A stretch of DNA of 64,000 bases from Lysobacter_K koreensis (GCF_042677045.1 NZ_JBHTIH010000008.1:62001-126000); one strand, 5' to 3'; positions 1 to 8,252 are shown, counted from the first letter of the stretch. The notes: generated by a model not told the origin, from the sequence alone. Numbers and translations are program-made.

Positions 1-196
1 CAACCGCTCTCGACCTATGCGATAGCCGCTCTCGACCCTTCGGGAACCGCTCTGGAGCGGTGGGGGAACCGCTCTAGAGCGGTGCAAGAGCCGCTCTCGA
101 CCCTCGGCAGACCGCTCTGTCGGGTTCCGGAACCGCTCTGGAGCGGTGCGGTGACCGCTCTCGAGGTACGGCGTGACCGCTCTGGCCCATCCGCAG
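1..196. repeat. Tandem array, 21-22 bp period, RCCGCTCT core
   Basis: Nine copies of the 8-mer RCCGCTCT start at 3, 25, 46, 68, 90, 111, 132, 154 and 176, giving steps of 22, 21, 22, 22, 21, 21, 22 and 22 bp. Three units (46, 68, 132) also carry the inverted half GAGCGGT, making 16-bp palindromes; the one at 68-83, ACCGCTCTAGAGCGGT, is perfect. The mix of 21 and 22 bp steps breaks any reading frame, so the array is unlikely to be coding. The step is close to two helical turns, so the cores would lie on one DNA face. The array may continue left of the window. Confidence 0.85.
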
Positions 197-264
197 GTGG
201 ACTGAGCCGGAGGCGGTGCGCATCGCCGGTGGCGTGGCGGTCGGCTCGGGTGGTGCATGGCGGT

Positions 265-296
265 GATGGGTATCGCTGCGCTCAACCCATCCTACG
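265..296 (-). repeat. REP family A element
   Basis: An imperfect palindrome with arms GATGGGT and ACCCATC, ending CCTACG. Read on the minus strand it is GTAG followed by the palindrome, the layout of GTAG-type REPs. It lies about 115 bp upstream of the first gene. Bases 297-411 between it and that gene hold nothing I recognise beyond a ribosome binding site. Confidence 0.85.
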
Positions 297-411
297 GGTG
301 ACGGGTAGGTGCATCGGCCGCTTGGACGCGGCCGTGCTCGCGGATAAGCTGCGGCGGCGGGCCAATGACGGCCTGCAACGGGAAGTTCAACCAAGACAGG
401 GAGTAAGGGAC

Positions 412-894
412 ATGAGTCAAAACCTCGCAAGCAAGCATTTCGACGACGCCCAGTGGAGCGGTGTCGACCAGGCGATCGCGGCGCTGGAACAAAGCTGGGG
501 GCCGGTGCTGGTGGCTCTCAACGGCACCGCGCAACGCCGCAGCCTGATCAAGATGGGCGACGGCTCCGAGGCGTTCTGCCGCAAGGCATTCGATGTGATG
601 CGCGAGAACGCGGACCTGCTGCCGCGCAACCTGGACCTGGCCGAGATGGGCCGCGACCTGGCCAGCCACGACGCGCTCAACGCGCGCCTGCAGCGGCTGA
701 CCCGGCTGCTGGAAAAGGTGCGCGACACCGACATGGCATTGGGCAGCGACGTGATGGTCGCCGCGCTGGGCGGTTACGCGATCCTGAAGGTGGCCGGCAA
801 GGGCGAAGGCCTGGACGCGGTCAACCGCGACCTGGGCAAGCGCTTCGAAGGCAACGGCCCGCGCGCGGTGGAGCCGGGGTCGGTATCGGAATAA
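412..894 (+). CDS. Conserved hypothetical helical protein
   Basis: 160 residues; the ATG at 412 follows an AGGGA-type ribosome binding site (gggagtaaggga). The protein is largely alpha-helical by composition, soluble, with no signal peptide, and has a short hydrophobic stretch near residues 125-135 (VMVAALGGYAILKVAG). I do not recognise a family. A strong hairpin terminator follows at 917-945, so the gene is probably transcribed alone. The open frame extends upstream to 82, but that part runs through the REP element and the repeat array and is unlikely to be translated. Confidence 0.7.
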   Translation: MSQNLASKHFDDAQWSGVDQAIAALEQSWGPVLVALNGTAQRRSLIKMGDGSEAFCRKAFDVMRENADLLPRNLDLAEMGRDLASHDALNARLQRLTRLLEKVRDTDMALGSDVMVAALGGYAILKVAGKGEGLDAVNRDLGKRFEGNGPRAVEPGSVSE

Positions 895-916
895 GCGCGT
901 CGCTGGTTGCAGTACG

Positions 917-945
917 AAAGGCCCCGCATTGCGGGGCCTTTTTTG
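917..945 (+). terminator. Rho-independent terminator
   Basis: GC-rich stem AAAGGCCCCGC / GCGGGGCCTTT with a 3-nt loop and a run of T, just after the stop codon of the 412-894 gene. Confidence 0.9.
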
Positions 946-965
946 TGCGGTCGCGGAGCGTGTGT

Positions 966-997
966 GATGGGTATCGCTTTGCTCAACCCATCCTACG
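966..997 (-). repeat. REP family A element
   Basis: GATGGGT...ACCCATCCTACG palindrome with GTAG on the minus strand, 20 bp after the terminator and 20 bp before a family B pair. Confidence 0.85.
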
Positions 998-1017
998 AAC
1001 TGCGGCAACGGCCTTGC

Positions 1018-1095
1018 GTAGGGCGGGTTTCAACCCGCCTTCGGGGGTGGCGCGGTGGTCGCGTATGGCGATGGCGGGTTGAAAACCCGCCCTAC
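1018..1095. repeat. REP family B inverted pair
   Basis: Left half GTAGGGCGGGTTTCAACCCG, right half its inverted counterpart ending ACCCGCCCTAC, with about 35 bp between. The right-hand GTAG (minus strand) supplies the TAG stop codon of the UvrA2-type gene at 1092-1094. Confidence 0.9.
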
Positions 1096-3770
1096 CCCGG
1101 CGCGAACCAGCGGCGCAGGTAGGGCGCGGTGCGGCTGGCCTTGGCCTGGCTGACCTGGCGCGGGGTGCCGCTGGCGACGATGCGGCCGCCCTCCTCGCCG
1201 GCGCCGGGGCCGACGTCGATCACCCAGTCGGCGTCGGCGACCACGCGCAATTCGTGTTCGACCACGATCACGGTGTTGCCGGCGTCGACGAGGCCGTGCA
1301 GCTGCCTCATCAGCTTGTCGACGTCGAACGGGTGCAGGCCGGTGGTCGGTTCGTCGAGCACGTACAGGGTGTCGCCGCGCTGGCTGCGCTGCAGCTCGGT
1401 GGCCAGCTTGATGCGCTGCGCCTCGCCGCCGGACAGCTCGGTCGCCGGCTGGCCCAGGCGCAGGTAGCCCAGGCCGATGTCGTGCAGCAGTGTCAGGGGC
1501 CGGTGCACCGCCGGCTCGTCGGCGAAGAACGCGCGCGCCTCGTCGACGGTCATCGCCAGCACCTGGGCGATGTTGCGCTCGTTCCAGGTGACCTCCAGGG
1601 TCTTGGCGTTGTAGCGCGCGCCGTGGCAGGTCGGGCATGGCGCGTAGACGCTGGGCATGAACAGCAGCTCGACGCTGACGAAGCCTTCGCCGTCGCAGGT
1701 CTCGCAGCGGCCGGACTGCTTGCCGGCGCGGGCGACGTTGAACGAGAAGCGGCCGGCGTCGTAGCGGCGCGCCTTGGCGGCCTTGGTCGCGGCGAACAGC
1801 TTGCGCACGTGGTCGAACAGGCCGGTGTAGGTGGCGAGGTTGGAGCGCGGCGTGCGGCCGATCGGTTTCTGGTCGACGTTGACCAGCCGGCGGATCGCGT
1901 CCGCGCCGGCGTGCAGGCGGCCGGTGGTGGTGGCGGCGACAGTCGGCGGCAGTTCCTCCTCGCCGGACGGGGTCTCGTCGGCGGGCGGCTCGTGGCCCAG
2001 GTGCGCGCCGACCAGTTCGACCAACGCCTGGCTGACCAGGCTCGACTTGCCCGAGCCGGACACGCCGGTCACCGCGGTGAAGGCGCCCAGCGGAAACCGC
2101 GCATCGAGGCCGTGCAGGTTGTTGCGGCTGACGCCGCGCAGTTCCAGCCACGCGGCAGGCGTGCGCGGTTCGCGGTGTGCGCTGGCGTCGGTGGCGAACA
2201 GGTAACGGGCGGTGTGCGAACGCGCGACCGCGCGCAAACCGTCCGGCGGACCGCTGTAGAGCACCCGGCCGCCGTGTTGGCCGGCGTCGGGGCCGACGTC
2301 GACCAGCCAGTCGGCGCGGCGCATGGTGTCGAGGTCGTGCTCGACGATGAACACGGAGTTGCCCGAGGCCTTGAGCTGGTCGAGCGCGCGGTGCAGCGCC
2401 TCGCTGTCGGCCGGGTGCAGGCCGGCCGACGGTTCGTCGAGCACGTACACCACGCCGAACAGGTTGGAGCGGATCTGGGTGGCCAGGCGCAGGCGCTGCA
2501 ACTCGCCGGGCGACAGCGTCGGCGTGCTGCGGTCCATCGACAGGTACCCCAGGCCGAGCGCCTGCAGCGTGGCGATGCGTTCGACCAGGTCGCCAGCGAT
2601 GCGCTGCGCGGCGATGCGTTTCTCCTCCGACAGGTTCGGCGTGCGCCGCACGTCCGAGCCGCCGGCGTGCGCCGAACCACCGGCGGCGACGCGGCGCGCG
2701 GTGTCCTGGCGCGCGGCGGCGCGGCTGAGGGTGACTTGCGCCCGCGCGGCGGCCTGGTCGAAACGGCCGTGCGCGGCCGGTTCCAGCACCTGCGCCATCG
2801 CGTTGAGCGACAGCTGCGACAGCGTGCCGATGTCGAGCCCCGCGAACGTCACCGACAGCGCCTCGCGCTTGAGGCGGCGGCCGTCGCAGGCCGGGCAGCG
2901 GCTGCCGACCATGTAGCGCGCGACGCGCCGCTTCATCAGCGCGCTCTGGGTGGTGGCGAAGGTGTGCAGCACGTATTTGCGCGCGCCGATGAAGGTGCCC
3001 ATGTACGCCGGCTCGGTCTTGCGGCGCAGCGCGGCGCGGGTCTCGGCGGGGGTGAAACCGGGGTACACCGGCACGCTGGGCTGCTCGTCGGTGAACAGGA
3101 TCCAGTCGCGGGTCTTCTTCGGCAGGTCGCGCCAGGGCGTGTCGACGTCATGGCCGAGCGTGACCAGGATGTCGCGCAGGTTCTGGCCGTGCCAGGCCGG
3201 CGGCCACGACGCGATCGCGCGCTCGCGGATGCTCAGCGACGGGTCGGGCACCATCGACTGCTCGGTGACCTCGTAGACGTGGCCGAGGCCGTGGCAGTTC
3301 GGGCACGCCCCTTGCGCGGTGTTCGGCGAGAAGTCCTCGGCGTAGAGCATCGCCTGCTTCGGCGGGTAGCTGCCGGCGCGCGAGTACAGCATCCGCAGCA
3401 GGCTCGACAGCGTGGTCACGCTGCCGACCGAGGAACGCACGCTCGGCGTGCCGCGCTGCTGCTGCAGCGCCACCGCCGGCGGCAGGCCCTCGATCGAATC
3501 GACATCGGGCACGCCGACCTGGTCGATCAGCCGGCGCGCGTACGGCGCGACCGATTCGAAGTAGCGGCGCTGCGCCTCCGCGTACAGCGTGCCGAACGCG
3601 AGCGACGACTTGCCCGATCCGGACACGCCCGAGAACACCACCAGCGCATCGCGCGGGATGTCGACGTCGATGTCCTTGAGGTTGTGCTCGCGTGCACCGC
3701 GGACGCGGACAAAGCCACCAGAGGCGGCAGGGTCGGTCGGGTCGGGGCGCGGCGGGGAGCGACGGGTCAT
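1092..3770 (-). CDS. uvrA2: UvrA2-type excinuclease subunit A-like ABC ATPase
   Basis: 892 residues. Two ABC ATPase modules are visible: Walker A GVSGSGKSS at residues 48-56 and a second GVSGSGKSS near residue 565. Zinc-finger cysteine pairs are CPNC near 165, CPAC near 293, and CETC with CPTC in the second half. The second half also has LSGGEAQRIKLA. Canonical UvrA has about 940 residues; class II UvrA proteins lack most of the UvrB-binding region and are linked to DNA damage tolerance or drug resistance, so this is probably not the main repair UvrA. The TAG stop lies inside a REP. The ATG at 3770 was chosen as the first start with a family-like N-terminus. The 260 bp upstream (3771-4031) show no other gene. 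Confidence 0.9.
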   Translation of the reverse strand: MTRRSPPRPDPTDPAASGGFVRVRGAREHNLKDIDVDIPRDALVVFSGVSGSGKSSLAFGTLYAEAQRRYFESVAPYARRLIDQVGVPDVDSIEGLPPAVALQQQRGTPSVRSSVGSVTTLSSLLRMLYSRAGSYPPKQAMLYAEDFSPNTAQGACPNCHGLGHVYEVTEQSMVPDPSLSIRERAIASWPPAWHGQNLRDILVTLGHDVDTPWRDLPKKTRDWILFTDEQPSVPVYPGFTPAETRAALRRKTEPAYMGTFIGARKYVLHTFATTQSALMKRRVARYMVGSRCPACDGRRLKREALSVTFAGLDIGTLSQLSLNAMAQVLEPAAHGRFDQAAARAQVTLSRAAARQDTARRVAAGGSAHAGGSDVRRTPNLSEEKRIAAQRIAGDLVERIATLQALGLGYLSMDRSTPTLSPGELQRLRLATQIRSNLFGVVYVLDEPSAGLHPADSEALHRALDQLKASGNSVFIVEHDLDTMRRADWLVDVGPDAGQHGGRVLYSGPPDGLRAVARSHTARYLFATDASAHREPRTPAAWLELRGVSRNNLHGLDARFPLGAFTAVTGVSGSGKSSLVSQALVELVGAHLGHEPPADETPSGEEELPPTVAATTTGRLHAGADAIRRLVNVDQKPIGRTPRSNLATYTGLFDHVRKLFAATKAAKARRYDAGRFSFNVARAGKQSGRCETCDGEGFVSVELLFMPSVYAPCPTCHGARYNAKTLEVTWNERNIAQVLAMTVDEARAFFADEPAVHRPLTLLHDIGLGYLRLGQPATELSGGEAQRIKLATELQRSQRGDTLYVLDEPTTGLHPFDVDKLMRQLHGLVDAGNTVIVVEHELRVVADADWVIDVGPGAGEEGGRIVASGTPRQVSQAKASRTAPYLRRWFAPG

Positions 3771-4031
3771 GCGCGACGGCCCTGCACGGGGGTGCGGAAA
3801 GTGGCCGCCACTCTAGCGCCGCGGAGGTGAAGCGCCCGCGGCGGCGAAGCGCCTCCGCGCATCGACTGCGCGCACGGTTTCGCCGGATGCACCAGGCAGG
3901 CCCGGGGGTCGGCGCGCGCGACGCCACCGGTGACGGATTTGTGTAGCCGCGTCTATACGCGCCGTTGATTGCGTGCCGCGCACATTGACGGCATCCGGCG
4001 ATCCGGCCGGCTCTTCCGCAAAGGAATCCCG

Positions 4032-4541
4032 ATGAGCATCAACGACAAGAACGACAGCAACGACATGAACCGCGATCCGATCAGCGGCACCCCGGGCGCG
4101 CATCCGGTCGGTACCGGCCTGGGCGCGACCGCCGGTGCGGTGGCCGGTGCGGCGGTGGGTTCGGTCGCCGGCCCGGTGGGCACGGTGGTCGGCGGCGCGA
4201 TCGGCGCGGTGGTCGGTGGGCTGGGCGGCAAGGCCGCCGGCGAAGCGGTCAACCCGACCGCCGAGAACGCCTACTGGCAGGAGAACTACAAGAACGAGCC
4301 GTATGTCAACAAGGACTACGACTACAACGAGTACGCGCCGGCCTACCGCACCGGTTACGAGAACCGCGCCAAGTACGAAGGCCGCACCTTCGAGCAGGTC
4401 GAGTCGGAACTGCAGAACGACTACGAGCGCGTCAAGGGCAACTCGCGCGTGGCGTGGAACGAAGCCAAGGGCGCGACCCGCGCCGCGTGGCACCGCGTCG
4501 AGCGCGCCGTACCGGGTGATGCGGACGGCGACGGCCGCTGA
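4032..4541 (+). CDS. Glycine-zipper domain protein
   Basis: 169 residues. After a hydrophilic N-terminus (MSINDKND) comes a glycine zipper around residues 30-68, with repeated GAxxG and GxVxG steps rich in Ala and Val. An acidic, tyrosine-rich stretch (KDYDYNEYAP) and a basic helical tail follow. Such proteins are usually associated with membranes and stress, but the role is unknown. The ATG at 4032 is preceded by AAAGGAAT, a good ribosome binding site; an upstream in-frame ATG at 3969 lacks one. A strong terminator follows at 4566-4594. There is no cleavable signal peptide. Confidence 0.75.
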   Translation: MSINDKNDSNDMNRDPISGTPGAHPVGTGLGATAGAVAGAAVGSVAGPVGTVVGGAIGAVVGGLGGKAAGEAVNPTAENAYWQENYKNEPYVNKDYDYNEYAPAYRTGYENRAKYEGRTFEQVESELQNDYERVKGNSRVAWNEAKGATRAAWHRVERAVPGDADGDGR

Positions 4542-4565
4542 AGCTGGCGTAATCAGGTAACAGCA

Positions 4566-4594
4566 GAAGGCCCCGGTTTCCGGGGCCTTTTTTT
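4566..4594 (+). terminator. Rho-independent terminator
   Basis: GAAGGCCCCGG / CCGGGGCC hairpin with a run of seven T, after the glycine-zipper gene. Confidence 0.9.
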
Positions 4595-4601
4595 GGTTGT
4601 T

Positions 4602-4707
4602 CGTAGGATGGGTTGAGCGAAGCGATACCCATCGGCGGTTGCACCATCGACGTGGCGGCGGGGTCTGCGCGGTGATGGGTATCGCCTTTGGCTCAACCCA
4701 TCCTACG
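4602..4707. repeat. REP family A inverted pair
   Basis: Two family A elements in opposite orientation: GTAG on the plus strand at 4602-4633 and on the minus strand at 4673-4707. They fill the gap between the terminator and the hemerythrin-like gene. Confidence 0.85.
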
Positions 4708-4793
4708 AATGCGCAAGGCGGTGTGTGCGTGGCGTTGACGCGGGCGCCGGTATCGTCGGCGGCGCCCTTCCACTCACTTCCCGGAACCCCTGC

Positions 4794-5252
4794 ATGGCCG
4801 AGTCCATCTACGACGCGCTGCGCGAAAGCCACGAGATCCAGCGCGCGCTGCTGCGCAAGCTGCTGCGCAGCAAGGCCGGCACCCAGGCGCGGATCGCGCT
4901 GTTCACCCAGGTGCGGATCGAGCTGGCCGCGCACGAGGCGGCCGAGGAGCGCTACCTGTACGCGCCGATGCTGATGGACGACATGGGACTGATGTCCACC
5001 CGCCACGCGCTGCACGAGCACCACGAGATCGACGAGCTGGTCGAGGAGCTGCAGTCGTTGGCGCCGGCCGGCGCGGCGTGGATCGAGAAGGCGAAGGAGC
5101 TGTCGCACGAGGTCCACCACCATTTGCGCGAGGAGGAGAAGAAGTTTTTCCAGGTCTCGGGCAAGGTGCTCAGCGCGGCACAGAAGACCAAGCTGGCGAA
5201 GCAGTACCGCCGGGATTACCAGCGCATGCACAAGGTGCTGGCGGCGGCGTGA
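4794..5252 (+). CDS. Hemerythrin HHE-domain protein
   Basis: 152 residues forming one hemerythrin-like four-helix bundle. The metal-binding pattern is visible as SHEIQR near 11, AHEAAEERYLY near 45, EHHEIDEL near 74 and VHHHLREEEKKFF near 106. Bacterial HHE proteins bind a di-iron centre and are implicated in oxygen, nitric oxide or iron-sulphur repair responses; the substrate here is unknown. The ATG at 4794 begins the family-like N-terminus (MAESIYDALRESHE). The TGA stop at 5250-5252 overlaps the edge of a degenerate family A REP. Confidence 0.88.
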   Translation: MAESIYDALRESHEIQRALLRKLLRSKAGTQARIALFTQVRIELAAHEAAEERYLYAPMLMDDMGLMSTRHALHEHHEIDELVEELQSLAPAGAAWIEKAKELSHEVHHHLREEEKKFFQVSGKVLSAAQKTKLAKQYRRDYQRMHKVLAAA

Positions 5253-5375
5253 TGGGTTGAACATAGCGATGCCCATCGCCTGCTGCACCCGCGAGGGGTG
5301 ATGGGTATCGCCTTTGGCTCAACCCATCCTACGGATGGCATTGCGTAGGATGGGTTGAGCGTAGCGATACCCATC
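5251..5375. repeat. REP family A cluster, left flank of RAYT
   Basis: Three family A palindromes: a degenerate copy at 5251-5278 without GTAG, a copy at 5300-5333 with GTAG on the minus strand, and one at 5344-5375 with GTAG on the plus strand. The first overlaps the hemerythrin stop codon and the last overlaps the stop codon of the RAYT gene. Confidence 0.85.
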
Positions 5376-5907
5376 AACCCCGCTCGCCGAAGCCAGCCCC
5401 GGTTCCCACCGCGATGCCCCAGTCGGGTGGCAATCGCCCTTCCGCCACATGGCGGTGAAAGGTCGAATACGGCCAATCCGCCACCCGCGCCACGTGCCCG
5501 TGCTTGACCGGGTTGAAATGGATGTAGTCGACATGGCGACGCAAGTCGTCGTCATCGCGGATCAGGTGTTCCCAGTAACGTCGCTGCCAGATGCCGCGTT
5601 CGCCCTTGGCAATGCGGCTGTCGCCGCGTCGTTCGCCCCGCGGCAGTTGCCGCGAGAACCACGTCTTCAGCAGGCGCCAACGCAGGGAGTGGTCGGCATC
5701 GTCTTGCGGCAGCGTCCACACGGCGTGCAGGTGTTCGGGGAGCACGACCATCGCGTCGATCGCGAATGGGTGGTGGGCGCGGACGTAACGCAGCGCGTTG
5801 CGCAGGTCGTCGATGCGCTCGGTCAGCAGCGTGCAGTCGCGGCGGGCGAGGTTGACGGTGAAGAAGTAGCTGGCGCCGGGGGCATGGGCGCGGCGGTAGT
5901 TGGTCAT
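5374..5907 (-). CDS. REP-associated tyrosine transposase (RAYT)
   Basis: 177 residues of the Y1/HUH transposase superfamily related to IS200/IS605 TnpA. The metal-binding HxH is H59-L60-H61 in PEHLHAVW, and the likely catalytic tyrosine is Y128 in HVDYIHFNPVKHG, preceded by IWQRRYWEHLIRD. RAYTs cut and rejoin single-stranded REP DNA at GTAG. Family A REPs lie on both sides (three left, two right), so this is probably their cognate enzyme. GAGG precedes the ATG at 5907, and the TGA overlaps a REP edge. Catalytic residues are intact, so it may be active. IS200 itself differs by having terminal hairpins and a mobile unit. Confidence 0.9.
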   Translation of the reverse strand: MTNYRRAHAPGASYFFTVNLARRDCTLLTERIDDLRNALRYVRAHHPFAIDAMVVLPEHLHAVWTLPQDDADHSLRWRLLKTWFSRQLPRGERRGDSRIAKGERGIWQRRYWEHLIRDDDDLRRHVDYIHFNPVKHGHVARVADWPYSTFHRHVAEGRLPPDWGIAVGTGAGFGERG

Positions 5908-5932
5908 CCTTGACCTCTTGGTATTGCGCGGT

Positions 5933-6015
5933 GATGGGTATCGCTTTGCTCAACCCATCCTACGGGTGGGTATCGCGGGGTGATGGGTATCGCCTTTGGC
6001 TCAACCCATCCTACG
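5933..6015 (-). repeat. REP family A direct pair, right flank of RAYT
   Basis: Two family A elements in the same orientation, 5933-5964 and 5982-6015, with GTAG on the minus strand. They lie just upstream of the RAYT start and just after the DUF2058 stop codon. Confidence 0.88.
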
Positions 6016-6023
6016 GGGACGGG

Positions 6024-6563
6024 TTACCAGGTCAGGTCGTCGGGGACGACGAACTGGCTGTAGTAGTCGTCGTCGCTGCCCGGCTCGGCGGGCGATGGGT
6101 TGCGGCCGTGGTCGAGCACGATTGCGGCGGCCTCGCGCTCGTAGACCATCTGGGCCGCGGCGCGCGGCAGCAGTTCGTAGCCATCGCCGTGGCGCGCGAT
6201 CACCAGCGCGCCGCTGGCCAGTTGCAGGCGCAGGGCCTCGTTGACCAGCACGTTCCTGATCTTGCCGGCGTCGGTGAAGGCGTAGGCGATCTCGCCCTCG
6301 CGGCGGACCTTGTGGGTGTCGACGATCTGCTTCACCTGCGCGCGCAGTTCGTGCGCGCGCGCCTGCGCGTTGCGCTGTGCCGACAGCGCGCGGTCGCGTT
6401 CGGCGCGCTCGGCCTGCAGCTTGTGCGCATCGACCGCGTCGGCGGCGGGCGCGGCCGGCGCCTTGGCGTGGCGCTGGCGGGCCTGCTCGCGCACGGCTTC
6501 GGCGACCTTGTGCTTCTTGGCCAGGCCGGCCTTGAGCAGTTGCTCTTGCAGGGGATTGCGCAT
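6024..6563 (-). CDS. DUF2058 family protein (YaiL-like)
   Basis: 179 residues. The N-terminus MRNPLQEQLLKAGLAKKHKV is typical of DUF2058/YaiL proteins. A charged coiled-coil-like region rich in Arg, Ala and Gln follows (residues 25-85). The C-terminal domain has REGEIAYAFTDAGKIR and ends FVVPDDLTW. The family has been described as nucleoprotein or polynucleotide-associated, with no established reaction. It is cytoplasmic, with no signal or membrane segment. The TAA stop lies 9 nt from a REP. Confidence 0.85.
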   Translation of the reverse strand: MRNPLQEQLLKAGLAKKHKVAEAVREQARQRHAKAPAAPAADAVDAHKLQAERAERDRALSAQRNAQARAHELRAQVKQIVDTHKVRREGEIAYAFTDAGKIRNVLVNEALRLQLASGALVIARHGDGYELLPRAAAQMVYEREAAAIVLDHGRNPSPAEPGSDDDYYSQFVVPDDLTW

Positions 6564-6655
6564 GGTGGGGTCGAACGATGGCGTCGCAAGGTCGCGAACA
6601 GTGATTGTAGCGTCGGCGGTTGCGGCGGACCGCCGTGGGCGGTGGGGCGCAGGGC

Positions 6656-6764
6656 GATGGGTATCGCTGCGCTCAACCCATCCTACGGGGGCGTGTAGCG
6701 CGGGTTTTCAACCCGCCGTCGGGGGAGACGCGGGTGGCGGGACGGCGGGTTGAAACCCGCTCTG
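6656..6764. repeat. REP family A element plus family B pair
   Basis: A family A palindrome at 6656-6687 is followed by a family B inverted pair from about 6695 (GTAGCGCGGGTTTTCAACCC) to 6764. The right half is degenerate (CGCTCTGCG instead of CGCCCTAC). They sit between the purA terminator and DUF2058. Confidence 0.8.
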
Positions 6765-6766
6765 CG

Positions 6767-6794
6767 AAAAGGCCGCCCGGAGGCGGCCTTTTCT
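6767..6794 (-). terminator. Terminator of purA
   Basis: On the minus strand, AAAAGGCCGCC / GGCGGCCTTTT hairpin with a T-rich tail, about 25 bp after the purA stop codon. Confidence 0.88.
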
Positions 6795-6816
6795 TCGCAC
6801 GGTTCAGCGCCGACGC

Positions 6817-8109
6817 TTACGCCCAGGGATCGCGCAGGGTCATGGTCGCTTCGCGGCCGGGGCCTGTGGATACCATCGCCAGCGGGCAGCCCGACAGTTC
6901 TTCCAGCGCGCGCAGGTAGGCGCGCGCGGCGGCGGGCAGCTTGTCCCACTCGGTGACGCCGGCGGTGGATTCGGTCCAGCCCGGGAACTCCAGGTACACC
7001 GGCTCGCACTCGTCCCAGCCCTGCGCATCGAGCGGGGCGTACTCGGTCTGCTTGCCGTGGTACTTGTAGGCCACGCACAGCTTGAGCTTGTCCATGCCGT
7101 CGAGGATGTCGAGCTTGGTGATGCACAGGCCGTTGATGCCGTTGATCGCGACCGCGCGCTTGAGCGCGACCAGATCGATCCAGCCGCAGCGGCGCGGGCG
7201 GCCGGTGGTGGCGCCGTATTCCTGGCCGCGGTCGCGGATGCCCTGGCCGATCTCGTCGTTGAGCTCGGTCGGGAACGGGCCGCCGCCGACGCGGGTGGCG
7301 TAGGCCTTGGCGATGCCGAGCACGTAGTCGATCGCGTCCGCGCCGACACCGGTGCCGGCCAGCGCGCCGCCGACGGTGGTGTTGCTGGACGTGACGTACG
7401 GGTAGGTGCCGTGGTCGATGTCGAGCAGCGAGCCCTGCGCGCCTTCGAACAGCACGCGCTTGCCCTGCTTGCGCAGGTCGTGAAGGATGCCGGCGACGTC
7501 GGACTTCATCGGCTGCACGTAGTCGCCGAATGCCAGCGCCTCGTCGAAGGTCTGCTGGAAGTCGACGGCGTCGACGCCCAGGTACTTGGTCAGCACGAAG
7601 TTGTGGTAATCCAGCGCGGTGCGCAGCAGTTCCTCGAGCTGCTTCGGGTAATGCAGGTCGGCGACGCGGATGCCGCGGCGCGCCACTTTGTCCTCGTACG
7701 CCGGGCCGATGCCGCGGCCGGTGGTGCCGATCGCCTTGCCGCCGGCCTTCTTCTCGCGCGCCTGATCCAGGGCGATGTGGTACGGCATGATCAACGGCGT
7801 GGCCGGGCTGATCTTGAGGCGCGAACGCACCTCGACGCCGGTGGCCTCGAGCTCGGCGATTTCCTTCTTGAGCGCGGCCGGCGAGAGCACGACGCCGTTG
7901 CCGATCAGGCACAGCGCGCCTTCGCGCAGGATGCCCGACGGGATCAGGTGCAGGACGGTCTTCTTGCCGTTGATGACCAGGGTGTGGCCGGCGTTGTGGC
8001 CGCCCTGGAAGCGCACGACCGCACCGATCTCCTCGGTCAGCAGGTCGACGATCTTGCCCTTGCCTTCATCGCCCCACTGGGCCCCGAGAACGACGACTGA
8101 CTGACCCAT
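6817..8109 (-). CDS. purA: Adenylosuccinate synthase
   Basis: 430 residues, the usual length. It makes adenylosuccinate from IMP, aspartate and GTP, the first step of AMP synthesis. The N-terminal GTP-binding loop GAQWGDEGKGK is at residues 9-19, with GGHNAGHT near 38. The C-terminal part contains the guanine-binding region (CVAYKYHGK, then STGPGREATM). The start at 8109 matches the family N-terminus (MGQSVVVLG) and follows AGGAG; the open frame continues 49 codons upstream through a terminator hairpin and is not used. It follows DUF2065 and hflC as in many gammaproteobacteria, but a terminator between them suggests its own promoter. Confidence 0.98.
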   Translation of the reverse strand: MGQSVVVLGAQWGDEGKGKIVDLLTEEIGAVVRFQGGHNAGHTLVINGKKTVLHLIPSGILREGALCLIGNGVVLSPAALKKEIAELEATGVEVRSRLKISPATPLIMPYHIALDQAREKKAGGKAIGTTGRGIGPAYEDKVARRGIRVADLHYPKQLEELLRTALDYHNFVLTKYLGVDAVDFQQTFDEALAFGDYVQPMKSDVAGILHDLRKQGKRVLFEGAQGSLLDIDHGTYPYVTSSNTTVGGALAGTGVGADAIDYVLGIAKAYATRVGGGPFPTELNDEIGQGIRDRGQEYGATTGRPRRCGWIDLVALKRAVAINGINGLCITKLDILDGMDKLKLCVAYKYHGKQTEYAPLDAQGWDECEPVYLEFPGWTESTAGVTEWDKLPAAARAYLRALEELSGCPLAMVSTGPGREATMTLRDPWA

Positions 8110-8190
8110 TGCAACGCTCCTGTTGAGTCGTCCGCGCGGCGAGGCCGCCGCGGACGGGACGCCACGGACGGAGCCGGGCGCCACAAACGA

Positions 8191-8223
8191 TAAAAGCCGA
8201 AGGGAATGCCCCTCCGGCTTTTG
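8191..8223. terminator. Bidirectional hairpin between DUF2065 and purA
   Basis: The sequence AAAAGCCGAAGGG, a short loop, then CCCTCCGGCTTTT is an A/T-flanked palindrome that can terminate on either strand. On the minus strand it would end the hfl transcript before purA. Confidence 0.8.
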
Positions 8224-8252
8224 TGCATTATCCGGGTTTTGTCGGGTGCCGG

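Noticed and set aside
1..196. CRISPR array
   Set aside because: The conserved part is only about 8 bp and the spacing 13-14 bp, far shorter than CRISPR repeats and spacers; no cas gene is near.
1254..3830. Long open frame of 858 codons on the plus strand opposite the UvrA2 gene
   Set aside because: It is antisense to a well-recognised ABC protein, and its residues (Arg, Ala, Gly, Val runs) are what GC-rich antisense frames give.
6866..6874. Single DnaA-box-like 9-mer CTGTGGATA inside purA
   Set aside because: An isolated match in coding sequence; expected by chance in this length.
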